NCBI RefSeq assembly: GCF_030272615.1
Contig: NC_081412.1
Span: 694,906,083 to 694,966,082 of the forward strand
Reading direction: 5' to 3'
From: Cryptomeria japonica
Taxonomy: Eukaryota; Streptophyta; Pinopsida; Cupressales; Cupressaceae
Length of the DNA: 60,000 nt
The position numbers and the translations under genes were made by a program. Below are positions 22,131 through 34,020 of the stretch, piece by piece. How positions within the stretch are numbered: the first letter of the stretch is position 1; each line of letters begins with the position of its first letter. The notes under the pieces are model-generated. The model was not told where the DNA came from, did no database searches, and worked only from the letters and a program-made list of their open reading frames with translations.

Positions 22131-22768
22131 ATTTTTTGGATGAGGAGATATTCACAATCATAGTAGCACAACCATGGAAACTATACTTTGATGGTTCATA
22201 CACTAGGCATGGCTCGGGGGTAGGCATTTTTTTTATCACACCTCAAGGTGACAGAATCCGGAAGTCTTACAGGCTCACATTTCCATTTACGAACAACATA
22301 GCAGAGTATGAGGCCTTAATCACAAGACTCTGACTAGCCGTCCATTGGAAATTGAAAGAGCTACAAATATATGGGAACTCCCAATTGGTCATCCACCAAG
22401 TAACAGATGAATATCAGACCAAGGATGATAAACTCATCCCATACAAGCAAATGGTGGACAATTTAAAGGCATCATTTACTACTATCACCTTTGAGCAGAT
22501 ACCCCGAGATCACAATCGTGCTGCTGATGCTATGGCTACTATCGCATCTCTCCTTGATCTTCCACTGAATTCAACACGCTACAAGTTCTTGGTCAAACAA
22601 CTTTGGATTCCTGCTTATGATATCCCCAAATCCGAGATAATATGTTGCCTTATTGGTTCAGAATCCTCATGGTACGGTGAGTTCTACACCTATCTCTATG
22701 ATCACACACTTCCTCCTAGCGAATCAAATAACCAACATAAAACCTTCATTCACCAATCCGCTCGATAG
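22131..22768 (+). pseudogene. Element Y second (archaeal-type) RNase H and link to integrase
   Basis: KLYFDGSYTRHGSGVGIFF and NNIAEYEALI are intact; the third catalytic site reads YGNSQLVI (Asp to Asn, as in X); the tail DHNRAADAMATIASLLDLP keeps the last Asp. One TGA follows ITRL. The order RT, gypsy RNase H, second RNase H, integrase is typical of Tat elements. Confidence 0.9.
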
Positions 22769-23221
22769 ACCATTATTGCTGAAACCCTATATCGATGCAG
22801 TCTTGATGGTACTCTCCTTCGATGTCTAGAACATGATGAGATAACAAAGGCCTTGGAAGAGGTACATGAAGGAATTTGTGGAACTCATGCAAGCGGTCCA
22901 TCACAAGCTAAGAAACTCATGTGCACTGGATACTATTGGCCATCAATGGAAAAAGACTCATACTACTTTGTCAAAAAATGCAAGAAATGCCAAGTTTATG
23001 GAGACTTGATACATGCACTAGCATAGGAATCGCAACCCATCACAACACCATGGTGTTTTTGTCAATGGGGACTTGACCTTGTGGGTAAGATTTGTCCATC
23101 TTCATCCAATGACCATAAATTCATCATTACCGGTACCAAATACTTCACAAAGTGGATTGAAGCTATTCCACTTACCTAGGTAGCCAGCAAGCAGATCGCC
23201 TCATTCATCCTTAATTACATC
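22769..23221 (+). pseudogene. Element Y integrase, N-terminal part
   Basis: Zinc finger (HEGICGTH ... CKKCQVYGD) and start of the core (WGLDLVGKI, KYFTKWIEAIPL) ending in ASFILNY at the insertion of Z. Stops: TAG at 22766-22768, near 23023 (ALA before ESQP) and near 23177. The last five bases (ACATC, 23217-23221) are the left target duplication of Z. Confidence 0.9.
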
Positions 23222-24765
23222 TATAGACGTCTAAAAATGGTCAATGCTTGTGGAGTCATACTTTAACATTGGCGCATTGCCTTATTTTAGGGTTTTTGCG
23301 TCACATTAACATTTCTTCTATGTTGCGCACTTGGTCTTTATCATTTGCGAGCATCGAGTCCTTCTTCTACATTCTTCATTTGTCTCACTTTCGAATTTGG
23401 TCTTGTCAATAATAATCTTCAGTCATGATTTTGGTCGATCTTATCCTATCATATCAATGTGCATGCTGATTGAGCATATTTTGACATCGTCAATCCTAAT
23501 CGATGATAGAATTAGGGTTTTGTCCTCTTGTCAATCTCATCAATTTTGTGATCAATTTGTCATCGGTCATTGTCCTTTTCAATCTTGTCATTTTGTGATC
23601 GATTTGTCATCGATCCTTGTCCTCTTGTCAATCTTGTCAATTTTGTGATCGATTTGTCATCGATCGTTGTCCTTTTCAATCTTGTCATTTTGTGATCGAT
23701 TTGTCATCAATCCTTGTCCTCTTGTCAATCTCATCAATTTTGCGATCGATTTGTCATCGATCGTTGGCCTTTTTCAATCATGTCAATTTGGATCAATTAG
23801 TCATTGTTCCTCGTCAATTGGTGCATTTATCAATAAAATCATTTATCAAGTCAGAATCATGATCAAATCGAATCGATATCAATTATCTTTTGTCAAGACC
23901 TAATTGTCATCCTTGCATTTTTAATTCATCTTCTAGGTTTTCATGATTTATTCATTTAATCTTGTTTGTCATTTCTCCCTCTAGGTTAAATAGTTTATTT
24001 ATCCTAAGTCTTCTTGTCACAATTAAATATTTATTTAATTGGCTAACTAATTCCTCCCTCTTTCTGAATTAATTAATGAATGAAAAATTATTAATTAATT
24101 TACCTAATTTTCCAATTTACTAAATTCTCCTAATTCCTAATTTTCTAATCTTCCTCAATTTTCTAATTTCTAATTCATCTAATTTTCTTTTTTCTCCTAT
24201 TTTTCTAAAATTTCTCCTAATTTCATGTGAATGACATAGAAAATTTGTCATAATTTGTCATAATTTGTCAATCAATCAATTTTGCATAGCAACCTTGTCA
24301 ATTTTGTCATAATTTGTCAATCAATCAATCTTGCATAGAAAGTGTCAATTTGTCATAATTTGTCATATTTGTCATTCTTGATTTGAAATTTCCTTTCAAA
24401 TCTCTTCATGCTAATCTTGTCTTTTCTCCAATTTATCTATAAATTGGATGAATTTCTTCAATCAAAGATGGATCAATCAATCACGCTTCTAGTATCTTTA
24501 TATTGTCTTGTCAATCTTGCTTTCATATTATGCTTATGCACTTGTAGGTGAGATCCACAAACAAAGCAATTTGAAGGAGAAAGAAGGACAATGGAGAATC
24601 ATGGAGGAGACATTCGCATTTGTGATGGTTTGCATTTGAATTGAATGTTTTATTTTCATATCTCTATTGAATGTTTGTAGGTTTTGTTATCATTGCAATC
24701 TGGTTTTTTGATTGAGCTAGGCTAATGTTTATATTTCTTTGATGAACTCTGAATTCCTATCTACA
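23222..24765 (+). mobile_element. Element Z 5' LTR, 1544 bp
   Basis: Begins TATAGACG (decayed from TGTAGATG) after the duplication ACATC and ends ATCTACA. Matches the 3' LTR at 34314-35847. TATAAATT box at 24438-24445. Differences between the two LTRs are dense in the first 300 bases (about 21 by eye, nearly all transitions) and sparser later, around 2-3%. Confidence 0.95.
23521..23810 (+). repeat. 97-bp higher-order tandem repeat in the Z LTR
   Basis: Alternating 50-bp and 47-bp units of a TTGTCAATCTTGTCA / GTGATCGATTTGTCATCGATC pattern, together about 97 bp, nearly three times; a final unit decays. Rich in palindromic ATCGAT and TTGTCA. The same array is at 34613-34902. The related LTR at 1-1269 has only about one unit. 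Confidence 0.88.
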
Positions 24766-24770
24766 TTAAT

Positions 24771-24788
24771 TGGTGAACCTGACATGAA
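24771..24788 (+). other. Element Z primer-binding site
   Basis: TGGTGAACCTGACATGAA starts five bases after the 5' LTR. One base differs from the site in Y at 13192. Confidence 0.85.
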
Positions 24789-26728
24789 CTTAACCCCTTA
24801 ACTATGTTTTGAGTGCTTTTGAGCTGATTTGCAGGTGAAAAACCCAAGAAACAAGGCAACTCAGGGCTTTCTGGGCACTTCTACGCCTGTGTAGGAGGAA
24901 TCTACACCTGTGTCAAGGGATCTGCACCTATGTCAAGGCATTCTGTGCTTGTGTCAATGCATTCTGCACCTGTGTCAAGACATTCTGCGCCTGTGTAAGG
25001 CCAGAAATAGAGGTGAAAATCGGTGTTTTTACTTGCAAATTACTTTGTTTTGTATTCTATTCTAGTATTCTAGTTTTCTTTGGTACTGATTCTTTGTGTA
25101 GCACCTTGGGATTATGCATGGCAAAGACAAAAATGAAACTACTAACAAATCTTATGCAGGTTCACTAGTCAAAGACCAAACAAATCAAACTTCTAACTTA
25201 GTGATTTTGCAGGTTGCCTTGTATTCCAACTGAACTTTGTGTTTGTGATTCATAATTAGGCACCTAGTATGTTTGCTAAGTAGGATGGAATGAACATGTG
25301 TTTACTTTGTTTGCTGAGTTTGACATTGGAGTAGGAGAGTATGCTCTCATCCTTCTTAGGGTGATCAGAAATCTAGATGTTCGATACCATTCTCATGTTT
25401 TGGATTATTTGTTACCTTTAGAGGGCCTCCCTTCCTGGCCACTTACTTTCTTTTGCAAGCAAGTGACAATCGTGAGAAGGGAATGATCCAAAGTGAGCAC
25501 AACTAGAGTACCTTGGCATTCTAACTCACTATAAATAATTACCTGATGGGCGAAAGCTTTGAAGGAAGGGTTACATGGGAATTGTAGTTACTTGGGAAGT
25601 GATGACCCTTGGACTCTTTCTCATATCAGCATCTAAGTAGGGCCTCATGGTCTAAATCATGCTTGCATGACTATATTTGTTTGGTATCTTGGTGGACTTA
25701 TGTCTCAATCATGCTTGCATGACACCAAGGAGTAACGCTTAACAGAAATCCTTATTAAACACCTTGTATTTAGAAGCCAAAAATCCTTCTAGTTGCTTGA
25801 GAAGGAGGAGTTTGGATACTTGGAAGAGATACTAAGTTCACCATGGGGAGAATTCCATAGGGATTGATGCTTGGCTGCCCTGAGAAGTGAGTGCCATGGA
25901 GGGGAGCCCGTGGGGTCAAGCATCTATGTATTCTCCTTGAATCTCATAACGAGTCTACCTCTCAAGTACCTATTGTCCTTACCTACCATAAGAAATGTGT
26001 GAATGAGCATGATTGTCTTGAGTCTAAGTTAAAATATCTTGTCTTCTTTACTTGTCAAAAGTTGAGTTGTGTCTCATTTCAAAAACAAGACAAATTTGAT
26101 TCAAAACAAGGTTAAACACAAGAGTATTTCATTCAACAAAATTCAAAACACCTTCAAACATGGTTGTCAAACATTTTTCAAAATCTTGTCTCAACATTCA
26201 TGTCACTTAGATTTAGGTTCATCCTAGGTTTGCATTTTGCAAATTCATTGCCAACTACCCTAGGTCTCTTCATTAAGCTTAGGTCATTATCATATCATAT
26301 TAGGGTCATTTGCATAGTAATTGTCCCTTTGCATATAATCTTAAAACTAGGTTTTGTCATACTTGAGTAATGCAAATCTTTGATAAACCCTAAGTCATTG
26401 TTAGGAAGTCTAGACCTTATCAAACTTTTGTCTTTTGTCATCAATGTCATTTCATCAAACCTATCTTAGTATCCAAGCATATAGGGGAGACATTGTCATT
26501 TTGTCCTTTTGTCACTTGGTCCTTTTGTCCTTTGAGGTCTAGACATCATTTCAATTTCCTAAGGGTCTCATTTTTAGATTTGTATTCCAAAAAGTTTGTC
26601 AAAATCTTGAAAAAACAACAAAAACATAGGGTTGTATTCTTGCCATAGATTGCATTCTCATCTATTTAGTTTGCATTTAGTTGCATATCATATATTATCC
26701 TTGAAAAATTCCAAAAATATTGCATTTG
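24789..26728 (+). other. Element Z leader, non-coding
   Basis: About 1.9 kb between primer-binding site and gag-position ORF. A 21-bp repeat lies at 24880-25000. No convincing gene in the rest; 26100-26700 is rich in TTTGTC and TTGTCATT. Similar in length and style to the Y leader but I could not align them securely. Confidence 0.6.
24880..25000 (+). repeat. 21-bp tandem repeat, six copies (CTGCGCCTGTGTCAAGGCATT)
   Basis: Six head-to-tail units of 20-21 bp with the core GCGCCTGTGT or GCACCTGTGT. The same core recurs three times forward and twice inverted at 33680-33770, next to the antisense gene. Confidence 0.88.
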
Positions 26729-27147
26729 CATAGTGACATGCTTGTTGAAACAAGGTCAAAATCTAAGAAGATGGGCGAACCAACGTATCAACCCATTGAC
26801 AACATATCAAACTCACAGTTTCAAACTAGTCAAATAGTACAAATTGAAGGTTCGTCAACCACATCATTACCACCATATGGAATGGTTCAACTTGGACCAC
26901 CTCCATTATATGAACCAATGTTTGTACCCATGAAACTAGGACATGGGAGTGTTCCACCAACACCAAGGGGAAATGCACCTTTTGATTGGAATCAACCGAA
27001 CCTGCAACATGACATTCAAACTCAAACCTTATATGAGGAATAAACTCTTTCACAAGGATTTGGTTCAGATCAAGGCATTCAACAAGAACAAATCCAAATA
27101 TTTTATCAAATTCTTCATCAGATTCTGATGCTTCCGATGATGTTGAT
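26729..27147 (+). pseudogene. Element Z gag-position ORF, 5' part
   Basis: Begins near MLVETRSKSKKMGEPTYQP, which resembles the MAHTRSRSRQQE start of Y Gag and occupies the gag position. Pro/Gln-rich. It stops with TAA at 27043 and the reading continues in another frame (GFGSDQGIQQEQIQ), so a frameshift lies between 27040 and 27150. No capsid core is visible. Confidence 0.55.
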
Positions 27148-29253
27148 ATGTTCCTTAAAGATCCGAAGTTGACAAAAAAGATGGATAAATTCTTGAACAA
27201 GGTCTTTAAGATGTTCCCACAAAAATATCTTGACATGATGAGTAATGTGACCTCCTCAAGTGAGCAAATTAATGTGCAAAAACAACAAGGTGGTGAGTTG
27301 TTAAGTTTTTCTCCACATCCAAATGAAGAAAACATGCAACAAGAAACTCAACATACCTTGATGAGTAAACGTGCTTCGAAAACGTTGACCGTGACTATTC
27401 CTCAAAAGTCAACATTCGAAACAATAAACAATCCATTGTTTAATACAACACCTTTAACACCAGATCAAATCATGGCCACACAAATGTTGATGACAGGTGT
27501 CCCTCAACAAGAAGTTATTTCTCGAATACCTAAAAGTGGATCCAAATCTAAGATGCAAGAAAGCTTTACGACTGGAATGTCTAATCTTACAAATGTTCAA
27601 ATTGCATTTCCTTCATACCAAATCATTGATTCCTTGTCAGAATCCTCCATGCATATCCAAATTCCAACCCCATGTCAAGAGGATAATTTAGAGCACAAAG
27701 AAACATGTCTTAAAACAGATCAAGATCAAGATCCTGAAACCTTATCATCCCATCCAATTGTTGACCAAGATCCCATTTCCCCAGACACTCGTAATGATTC
27801 CATTATTCCTATCCATTCTATCCAAGAACACAATGTCCTTTCAAATCCCATTGACATTCCACTTCCTAAGAAATATTAAGATATCCCTTCCATCTTTTCC
27901 GATGATTCCATTAAAAGTCAAGAGCAAAGCACCTTTGAAGAGGAATCCAATGATCTTCCTCCTTGTCAAGATCAAAGTATCCTTCCAAATTCATTTCCAA
28001 CACAAGACCCTATCATTCCTTCAGATCCTCCACAAGATCCTTTGGTTCCTCCATCTCCTTGTCTTAATTCTCCATATACACTCCAAGATCGCATTTCTTT
28101 TGATGATCCCATTATTTCTCCCATTCCATCTCTTGAAGAGCCTGTCATTGAACCATGTCCACTACACAATCCTAGTCCCCCTCATGATCCTAATCCCTCT
28201 CATGATTCTAACATGTCAATGCAAGATGTTCATGAACCCTCGACATGCATAATGAGTTCTTCCACTTTGGTCCAATCTGATCCACTTCAAGAACTCATTA
28301 TTTCTCTCATATCATATCCACCTCATAATGGACTCGCGTCTTCTTCCCAAAGAAAAGAGTATCCTACAAGTCAAGATATTCATAAAGGCAAAGGAGTAGA
28401 TCTCCATAAGCAAGCATCCCTTCATGTTAAAGAAAATATTAAGGGTCATGGCCTCAGTGAAATTCCTCAAGACGTTGGTATCGCTCCATCAAAATCAAAA
28501 CATACACCTTCCCCATCATCCCTTCCATCCATCTTAGGTCCTTATATCCCTTCATCCTTTATGCAAGGTCAGCAAAGGCACAAATCCCTAAGTAAATTTC
28601 ATCCATCCAAAAGAACTCCATTTCATTCATATCCATCCATGCATTCCTTTCCCCCTCCAAGCAATTTGGATGCCAAGCATAAAAGTCATAAGTCTAAAAA
28701 TCCACATGTATTCAAGGATCAATATGTCCAATATAATCGACATGTCAAAACAAAGAACAATATGATCTATAAAGAAAAAGAAATATCCAAAAGGTCACAG
28801 AGGCCCACTGAGCAAAATCAAGCAAAGTCAAAATATATATGGGTTCCTAAATCCCTTGTGCAAGCAATGCACTCCAAGGAACAACAAAAGCATGAAAAAT
28901 CAAAAACCATGTGGATCCCTAAGCGGCTCCTTGAAGCACAAAAGCCTAAAGAAACATCAAAATTGGCATCTAGAATTGCTATTCCTCCATCCAAACCTCT
29001 CAAGTCTACTCCTCCATCACCTTCTTCATCCATTTTGGGCCCTTATGTCCCAAAACCCCAAGTTATTCCTCCATCCAAATCTCATAATCTGAGATCCATT
29101 TTTCCTCCATCAGTCCATCACCCCTCAAGGTGTGTGCCAATATTGATCTTGCCTTCATTTCCATCCACTGAAGCCCAATTCTTCCAATACCCTATCCATT
29201 TTCCAATGCATATTTTCCATCCTTCCATCCCTTTGGTCCAATCCTTTGCATAA
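27148..29253 (+). pseudogene. Element Z long ORF, about 700 codons, unrecognised
   Basis: One frame open from 27148 to 29253 except a single TAA at 27877-27879. Rich in Pro, Ser, His, Lys and Gln. It has internal duplications: KYIWVPKSLVQAMHSKEQ and TMWIPKRLLEAQKPKE; also SILGPYIPSS and SILGPYVPKP. A basic central part (KSHKSKNPH, KEKEISKRSQR) could bind nucleic acid. No Retrotrans_gag core, zinc knuckle, protease, RT or integrase motif. The position suggests a Gag-like structural protein or a protein specific to this non-autonomous family; function unknown. Confidence 0.55.
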
Positions 29254-29495
29254 ATCCTTGCCTTAGTTTCATCTCATTTTCCATGTCCTTATCCTACCAA
29301 TGTCTTTGAGCATACTTTTAAAGGTCATGGTCCATTTTTTTTTTTTTCAAGGCTACTATCCAAAGAAAAAAAAAGATGCTTGAGTCCTTCTTCCATCCCC
29401 TATCATGTTTCCATCTTCTATTGAAAAAGTCAAAAATCCAAAAAAGTGAAAAATTGAAAAAAAAAAAAAAAGTAAAGCAAAAATAATTCGTCCAC

Positions 29496-29570
29496 TGGTG
29501 AAAACCTGGCAAACAGGCGCCTTGGGCAAGTACCGTGATGAAAACTTGGCAAATAGGCATCATGTGTAAT
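29496..29570 (+). promoter_or_regulatory. Conserved 3' box, Z copy (tandem GTGAAAACCTGGCAAA)
   Basis: Two near-copies of GTGAAAACCTGGCAAAYAGG about 42 bp apart, with GCGCCTTGGGCAAG between. Matches Y 36707-36756. Conservation outside coding sequence in two otherwise different elements suggests a cis signal for RNA processing, dimerisation or packaging (inference). Confidence 0.6.
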
Positions 29571-30278
29571 CTATGAACTTCTTGCATACCATACTTGGGG
29601 GCATGTTTTATCCTATCATATCCTTTTGTCCTTCATTGTTCCATTATCCTATCGAACCCATGTCATACTCCTTCATATCCTATTACACCTCATTATCCTA
29701 TCATGTCATTACCCTTCATATCCTATTGTCCCTCATGTCCAATTTCCCTTTCCACCTTTGATCTTGACAAGGCTGAGGATCTTCATGAGCGTCATGCATC
29801 CTATTCATATCTTTCAGTCCATCATAGCTTTTAGTCTTTATCCATTTTCTTATTACAACCTTTCATCCATATTCCCTAGCTTATTACAAATTTCTGCCAC
29901 TATCCTGTATCCTATCCTAACCTTCAGTCCATGTCCCTTATCCATTCTTGGTCTTGCTTATCCTATCCATATCTTATCACTATCCATACACTCTTTTTCA
30001 TTCCTTGATCTTGATCTAACATAAGGACACAAAATTTAAACATGGTTTCAAACACCTCTTGACATGTCCCTCATGCCATGTCACTGCTTTACATTGTCAT
30101 ATCTAGTCTCTTGTCCCATCATGCAATAGCCCTTGAAAATTGCATCTGTATTGTCTCCATAATAAAAGGCCTTTGTCTTCCCTCTATCCACCATCATTTC
30201 AAAAAGTCTATTTATTCACCTGTCATATTCCTTGCCTTGCTATACATTGGGGGCAAAATCATAAAAATTGAAAAATGT

Positions 30279-30475
30279 CCTGAAAAAATCCCTAAAAATC
30301 AAATAAAGCCCTGAAATAATCCAAAAAAATCAAATAAAGTCCTGAAATAATCCAAAAAAATCAAATAAAGTCCTGAAACAACCCAAAAAAATCAAATAAT
30401 GTCCTCTAAAAAAATCCTTAAAAATCAAATAATGTCCTGAAATAAATCCCTGAAAATCAAATAATGACCTGAAAA
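30279..30475 (+). repeat. A-rich tandem repeat, about 31 bp, 6-7 copies
   Basis: Units of the form CCTGAAATAATCC, AAAAAAATCAAATAA with period about 31. Lies after the ATTGGGGGCAA box; Y has a similar 30-bp A-rich array in the corresponding place. Confidence 0.8.
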
Positions 30476-31659
30476 AATGAACAAAAAAATTGTAAAAACT
30501 CGAAATACACAACACCAATATCCCCTTTGTGCATAGACAGATCGCTGAGCATCTGTCCAATGACACACAATCACACACTACGCTTTACTGCAAATCACAC
30601 ATTCACAGATGAACTTTTTCAAGCAAACCAGACATTCAAACTGATTAAAATTGTCATATCAATCAATCAACATCAATATCATTTGTCCTTGTCACTACTA
30701 TCATGGGTCTTATAAAAGGTATGGTATACTCGAAACCAGACCGTGTCTTGTCTTAGACGGGGTACTGCATTCCCTGAAACCAGATAGCATGATTGTCCTA
30801 TCAACACTTTCAACTTTTGACAATGAAGGTCAAGGTGTTTGTTTGACTTGTTGGAATTAGCGAGTCTTATCATTTATTGATTTATCTTTGACCATGTTCC
30901 TATGTTGCTCGATGATGTCATTGAGTGATTTAGAGTGACCGGGATGGTTCATGGTCTCTTTTGTTTTTTTTGTTGTTGTGTTTGTTGTTTGTGGAATGTT
31001 TGTCACAAACTGGGGCAACTATATCATTGGGTGTCTATGATAAGTACGTTCGCTTTATGAACGCTGCACATACCTTGACCCTTGATGTATGCATCCTAGG
31101 ATGCTTCACTCATTCCTTGTGTGCGATGTGTCTGTCTTTTGCAAAAAGGGTTGCGTTTCAGCTCTAGCCTTCAATGCCATGATGCTCTACATCCATTTTG
31201 CTACATTAAATAAAGGTTCTCACCTACAAAGTGCATCGGTGAAAGCAAGTTTTTCTTCATCTCTAACTATCCTCTATCTAACTTCTTCTTACTAACATTT
31301 CTTCCTTCAGTTTGGGCAGTTAGTTCAGTCTAGTTCTCTGATCTCCAAAAACATAAATTGCATCCTGCATTCATTGATTAGTACATTTGCATTATATCAA
31401 GCCCATATCAAGCATTTTATCCATCTCATATTATAAATGCATAAAAAACACATAATAATATATTCATACATGTTCCAAAGATAGTACATAGACAGTGCAT
31501 AAGACATCCATACATGGAACGTAAACATAAGCCATAACACATTGCATCCCATCATATAGATGCATATCATATCATATATCAAAATAATATCGGAGTACAA
31601 AATTGGACTGTCTGTCCTAAGTATGGCCCACAAGCCAAATACAAAATGTCAAACTACAT

Positions 31660-33505
31660 ATGTCTCTTTCATAAGGAGCACGTGCCTCTATCACTGGGTG
31701 CTCCCTCTATCCTCCTCATCCCTGCCATGTCTCAAGGATGATGTCCCTCCTATCCCTAGTCTTGGCTATGGTGGTCTCATAGGTCCACTCACCCCCATGC
31801 TGCTCACTGACCTTCGAGAACATGGCCTACTCTCTGTCCTCGATCATGCCCGATATGATGCTTCTCTCTACTCTGGTGGAACTACACTCTCATATAGTGT
31901 CCTCCAATGGCATAGCTCCTCTCCAGTCTCTACCAACATCTGTGCCATCTCACATGCACTGGCATCCCTAATCGATCCGATATACTCGGTGACTCTCTAC
32001 TCTTCTTGCTATGCCTGGGCTATTGCTGTATCTCAAGCCACTGTAAGTTTGGCTATCTCCACTTTGAACTGATCCTGCTCTATCCTCAAGATAGCATTTT
32101 GTCTCTCTAATGTTGCAATGCGATCATGCTGACTCGCTATGGTAGTCCTACATATCTCCATCTCCTCTATGCTAGTTGTCTCCGGCTCTATGGGTATATC
32201 CTGCAATGACTCTTGATCAGCTGAATCTAGCTCATAATCTTCATCCTCATCATCCCCCTCATCCTCTCACTCCTCATCCTCCTCTCTATCCTCATTATCT
32301 CCCTCCTCTCTAGCAAGTGGGAAGTCCTCATATCTCCTAGGTACTGGAATATCAGGATCTGTCAATGGCACTGGATGTCATCGTGCAAACCATCGCTCAT
32401 ACTCCTCTGTTGTCCCAGCATCCACAACATCTAATCTCCAATCCCATTGTCTTTGCTATAGCTGTGTGAAGTCAGCATATGCTATGTGTGGCTGAATCAT
32501 CCTCCCCCACTGACTCATCTCTCTGTGAGATCGAGCAAAGTGTGCAGTCCCTCTCGGTACATCCTGCCTTTCTCCAAACTGTCATCTGACTCTCTCTAGT
32601 AGGTACATCTCAATCTCTCTCTGGCGATTCACTAGTCGCCCAATCAGGTATCTCTCCTATCTGCAATATAGTAGCTCATCACTATCATCTGACCATCCAG
32701 GGCAATCAAGATATGGCCTCCATGTGAAATTTCTCAATCTATCTAGCTCATGTCGCCAATACAATATGTATCCAAAAGGACCCTATCTCAGTGCTCTCCC
32801 ATAGCAGTACACATATGGTCGATGTGGTAATACCTATCTCTCTGCAGTTGGTCGACATATGGCTATGTGCTCAAATGCCCATACCTGTAACAGTGTGACC
32901 CCACAGTTCAAAGTCTGAACCCCCTGATATGTTATCTGATGCAACTGAAAATATAGCATGGCCAGCACACATGGTCCCCATGCATACACAGTCCCCTCTG
33001 TCACCATCCACTCTAGCACTCTTCCCCATCCAATAGGGATTCCATGTCCTCGTCTGTCCCCTACTAATAAGCATGCTATAACCACAGCGATCACCACATA
33101 ACGCTGATCATACTCTGACGCCATGGTCTCCCAGCCAATCTCCCTCTCTATGATATCTAGATCATCTGTGTCGCACTCAAATAATCTGCACAAAGTGTCT
33201 CTCCTTGTCGCTGGGTCATACTCTATCATCTCCCCATGGATTGGAATGCAGAGGATATGCCATACAACCTCTAGTGTCACCGTCACCTCTCCAGTTGCTA
33301 GATGGAAAAAGGAAGTCTCTGAATGCCATCGCTCTACCAATGTGATAAGCAGTCCTGTGTTTGCCCTAATCTTGGGCATGAATGTGATATAGTATAATCC
33401 AAGTCCTACTAATGTATCTTTGTCCATGCACCTGAGTCTATGTCATAGCATGAAGCAGTCAGGTTGGTTCTCCCGCGTAATCAGTGGATACTGTCGACTC
33501 TACAT
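31660..33505 (-). pseudogene. Antisense plant-mobile-domain (PMD) gene inside Z
   Basis: Coding on the strand opposite to Z. The protein begins near PLITRENQPDCFML and continues KDTLVGLGLYYI, RWHSETSFFHLATGEVTVTLEVVWHILCIPIHGE, IGWGRVLEW, and, past the stop at 32834, WRPYLDCPGW, a YERWFAR segment, an acidic run (EDEGDDEDED), a heptad segment (IATLERQNAILRIEQDQF) and LCHWRTLYESVVPPE. The ETxxFHLxxGEVTVTLEDV signature is that of the plant mobile domain family (PF10536; MAIN/MAIL1-like and transposon-borne relatives). About 610 codons with about ten stops, many TAG or TGA. No polymerase genes of Z accompany it. Confidence 0.85.
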
Positions 33506-33679
33506 CACAATTGGGGCACATTTTGTTAGTTTTAGGGTTTCCTCCTATGAGCTATATTTCCTTGTTTCATCCATAAATCAGGGTGTTTCTAATCTATTTT
33601 GACCTATCCTACCCTTATCCCCCTTTTCGGGATCATTCGCATGTTGTTTTTTATCAAATTGGGGTTCTCAGTGCACAAC

Positions 33680-33770
33680 TGCGCCTGTGTGCTATGTCCT
33701 GTGCCTCTGTAGCATCAACTTGCGCCTGTGTACCCTACACAAGCGCAGGATGCACCCACATAGGCGCAAA
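33680..33770. repeat. Inverted GCGCCTGTGT motif cluster
   Basis: Three forward copies (33681, 33701, 33721) and two inverted (33738-33747, 33757-33768). Same core as the 21-bp repeats of the Z leader 8.7 kb away. Confidence 0.75.
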
Positions 33771-34020
33771 AGTTACTTTCTTCATTCCTTGTGGGCCCCG
33801 CAATGTCTCGCAAGCAAGTCAAATTCATGAAATTGACAATATGGATTTTTGAGATACATACCGCTGCTCCCACATCGTCCGATTGTCTATAGGTGCGTAC
33901 ACATTCCCCGAGGTGATCTTCCATTGGAATGTTCACCATCTCTTTGCAAGCATCCTTTTCTAGAGCAACAAATCCTCCTCTTTGGCTAGTGGAAATGAGC
34001 TCTTTTCATTCTCTTGGTCT

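Larger units (their letters stand above)
29254..31659 (+). other. Element Z 3' non-coding region
   Basis: Contains two poly(A)-like runs (29460), a conserved GGTGAAAACCTGGCAAA box (29496-29570), a pyrimidine-rich TATCC/CCTTATCC segment (29580-30020), an ATTGGGGGCAA box (30246) and an A-rich tandem repeat (30279-30475). Y has the same box, TTGGGGGCAA and A-rich repeat in the same order after its integrase. The remainder has no gene I can support. Confidence 0.65.

Noticed and set aside
23521-23810. CRISPR-like regular repeats
   Set aside because: Units are contiguous tandem repeats without unique spacers, in a plant LTR; not a CRISPR array.
26720-29253. Introns or splice sites joining the Z ORF parts
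   Set aside because: A frameshift and one stop suffice; no convincing donor/acceptor pair was seen.
31560-32072. Plus-strand ORF of 170 codons
   Set aside because: It is the shadow of the antisense PMD C-terminal region, which explains the coding signal better.
32834-33427. PMD ORF as a host gene
   Set aside because: It lies wholly inside element Z, which is bounded by LTRs and ACATC duplications, and it carries stops.
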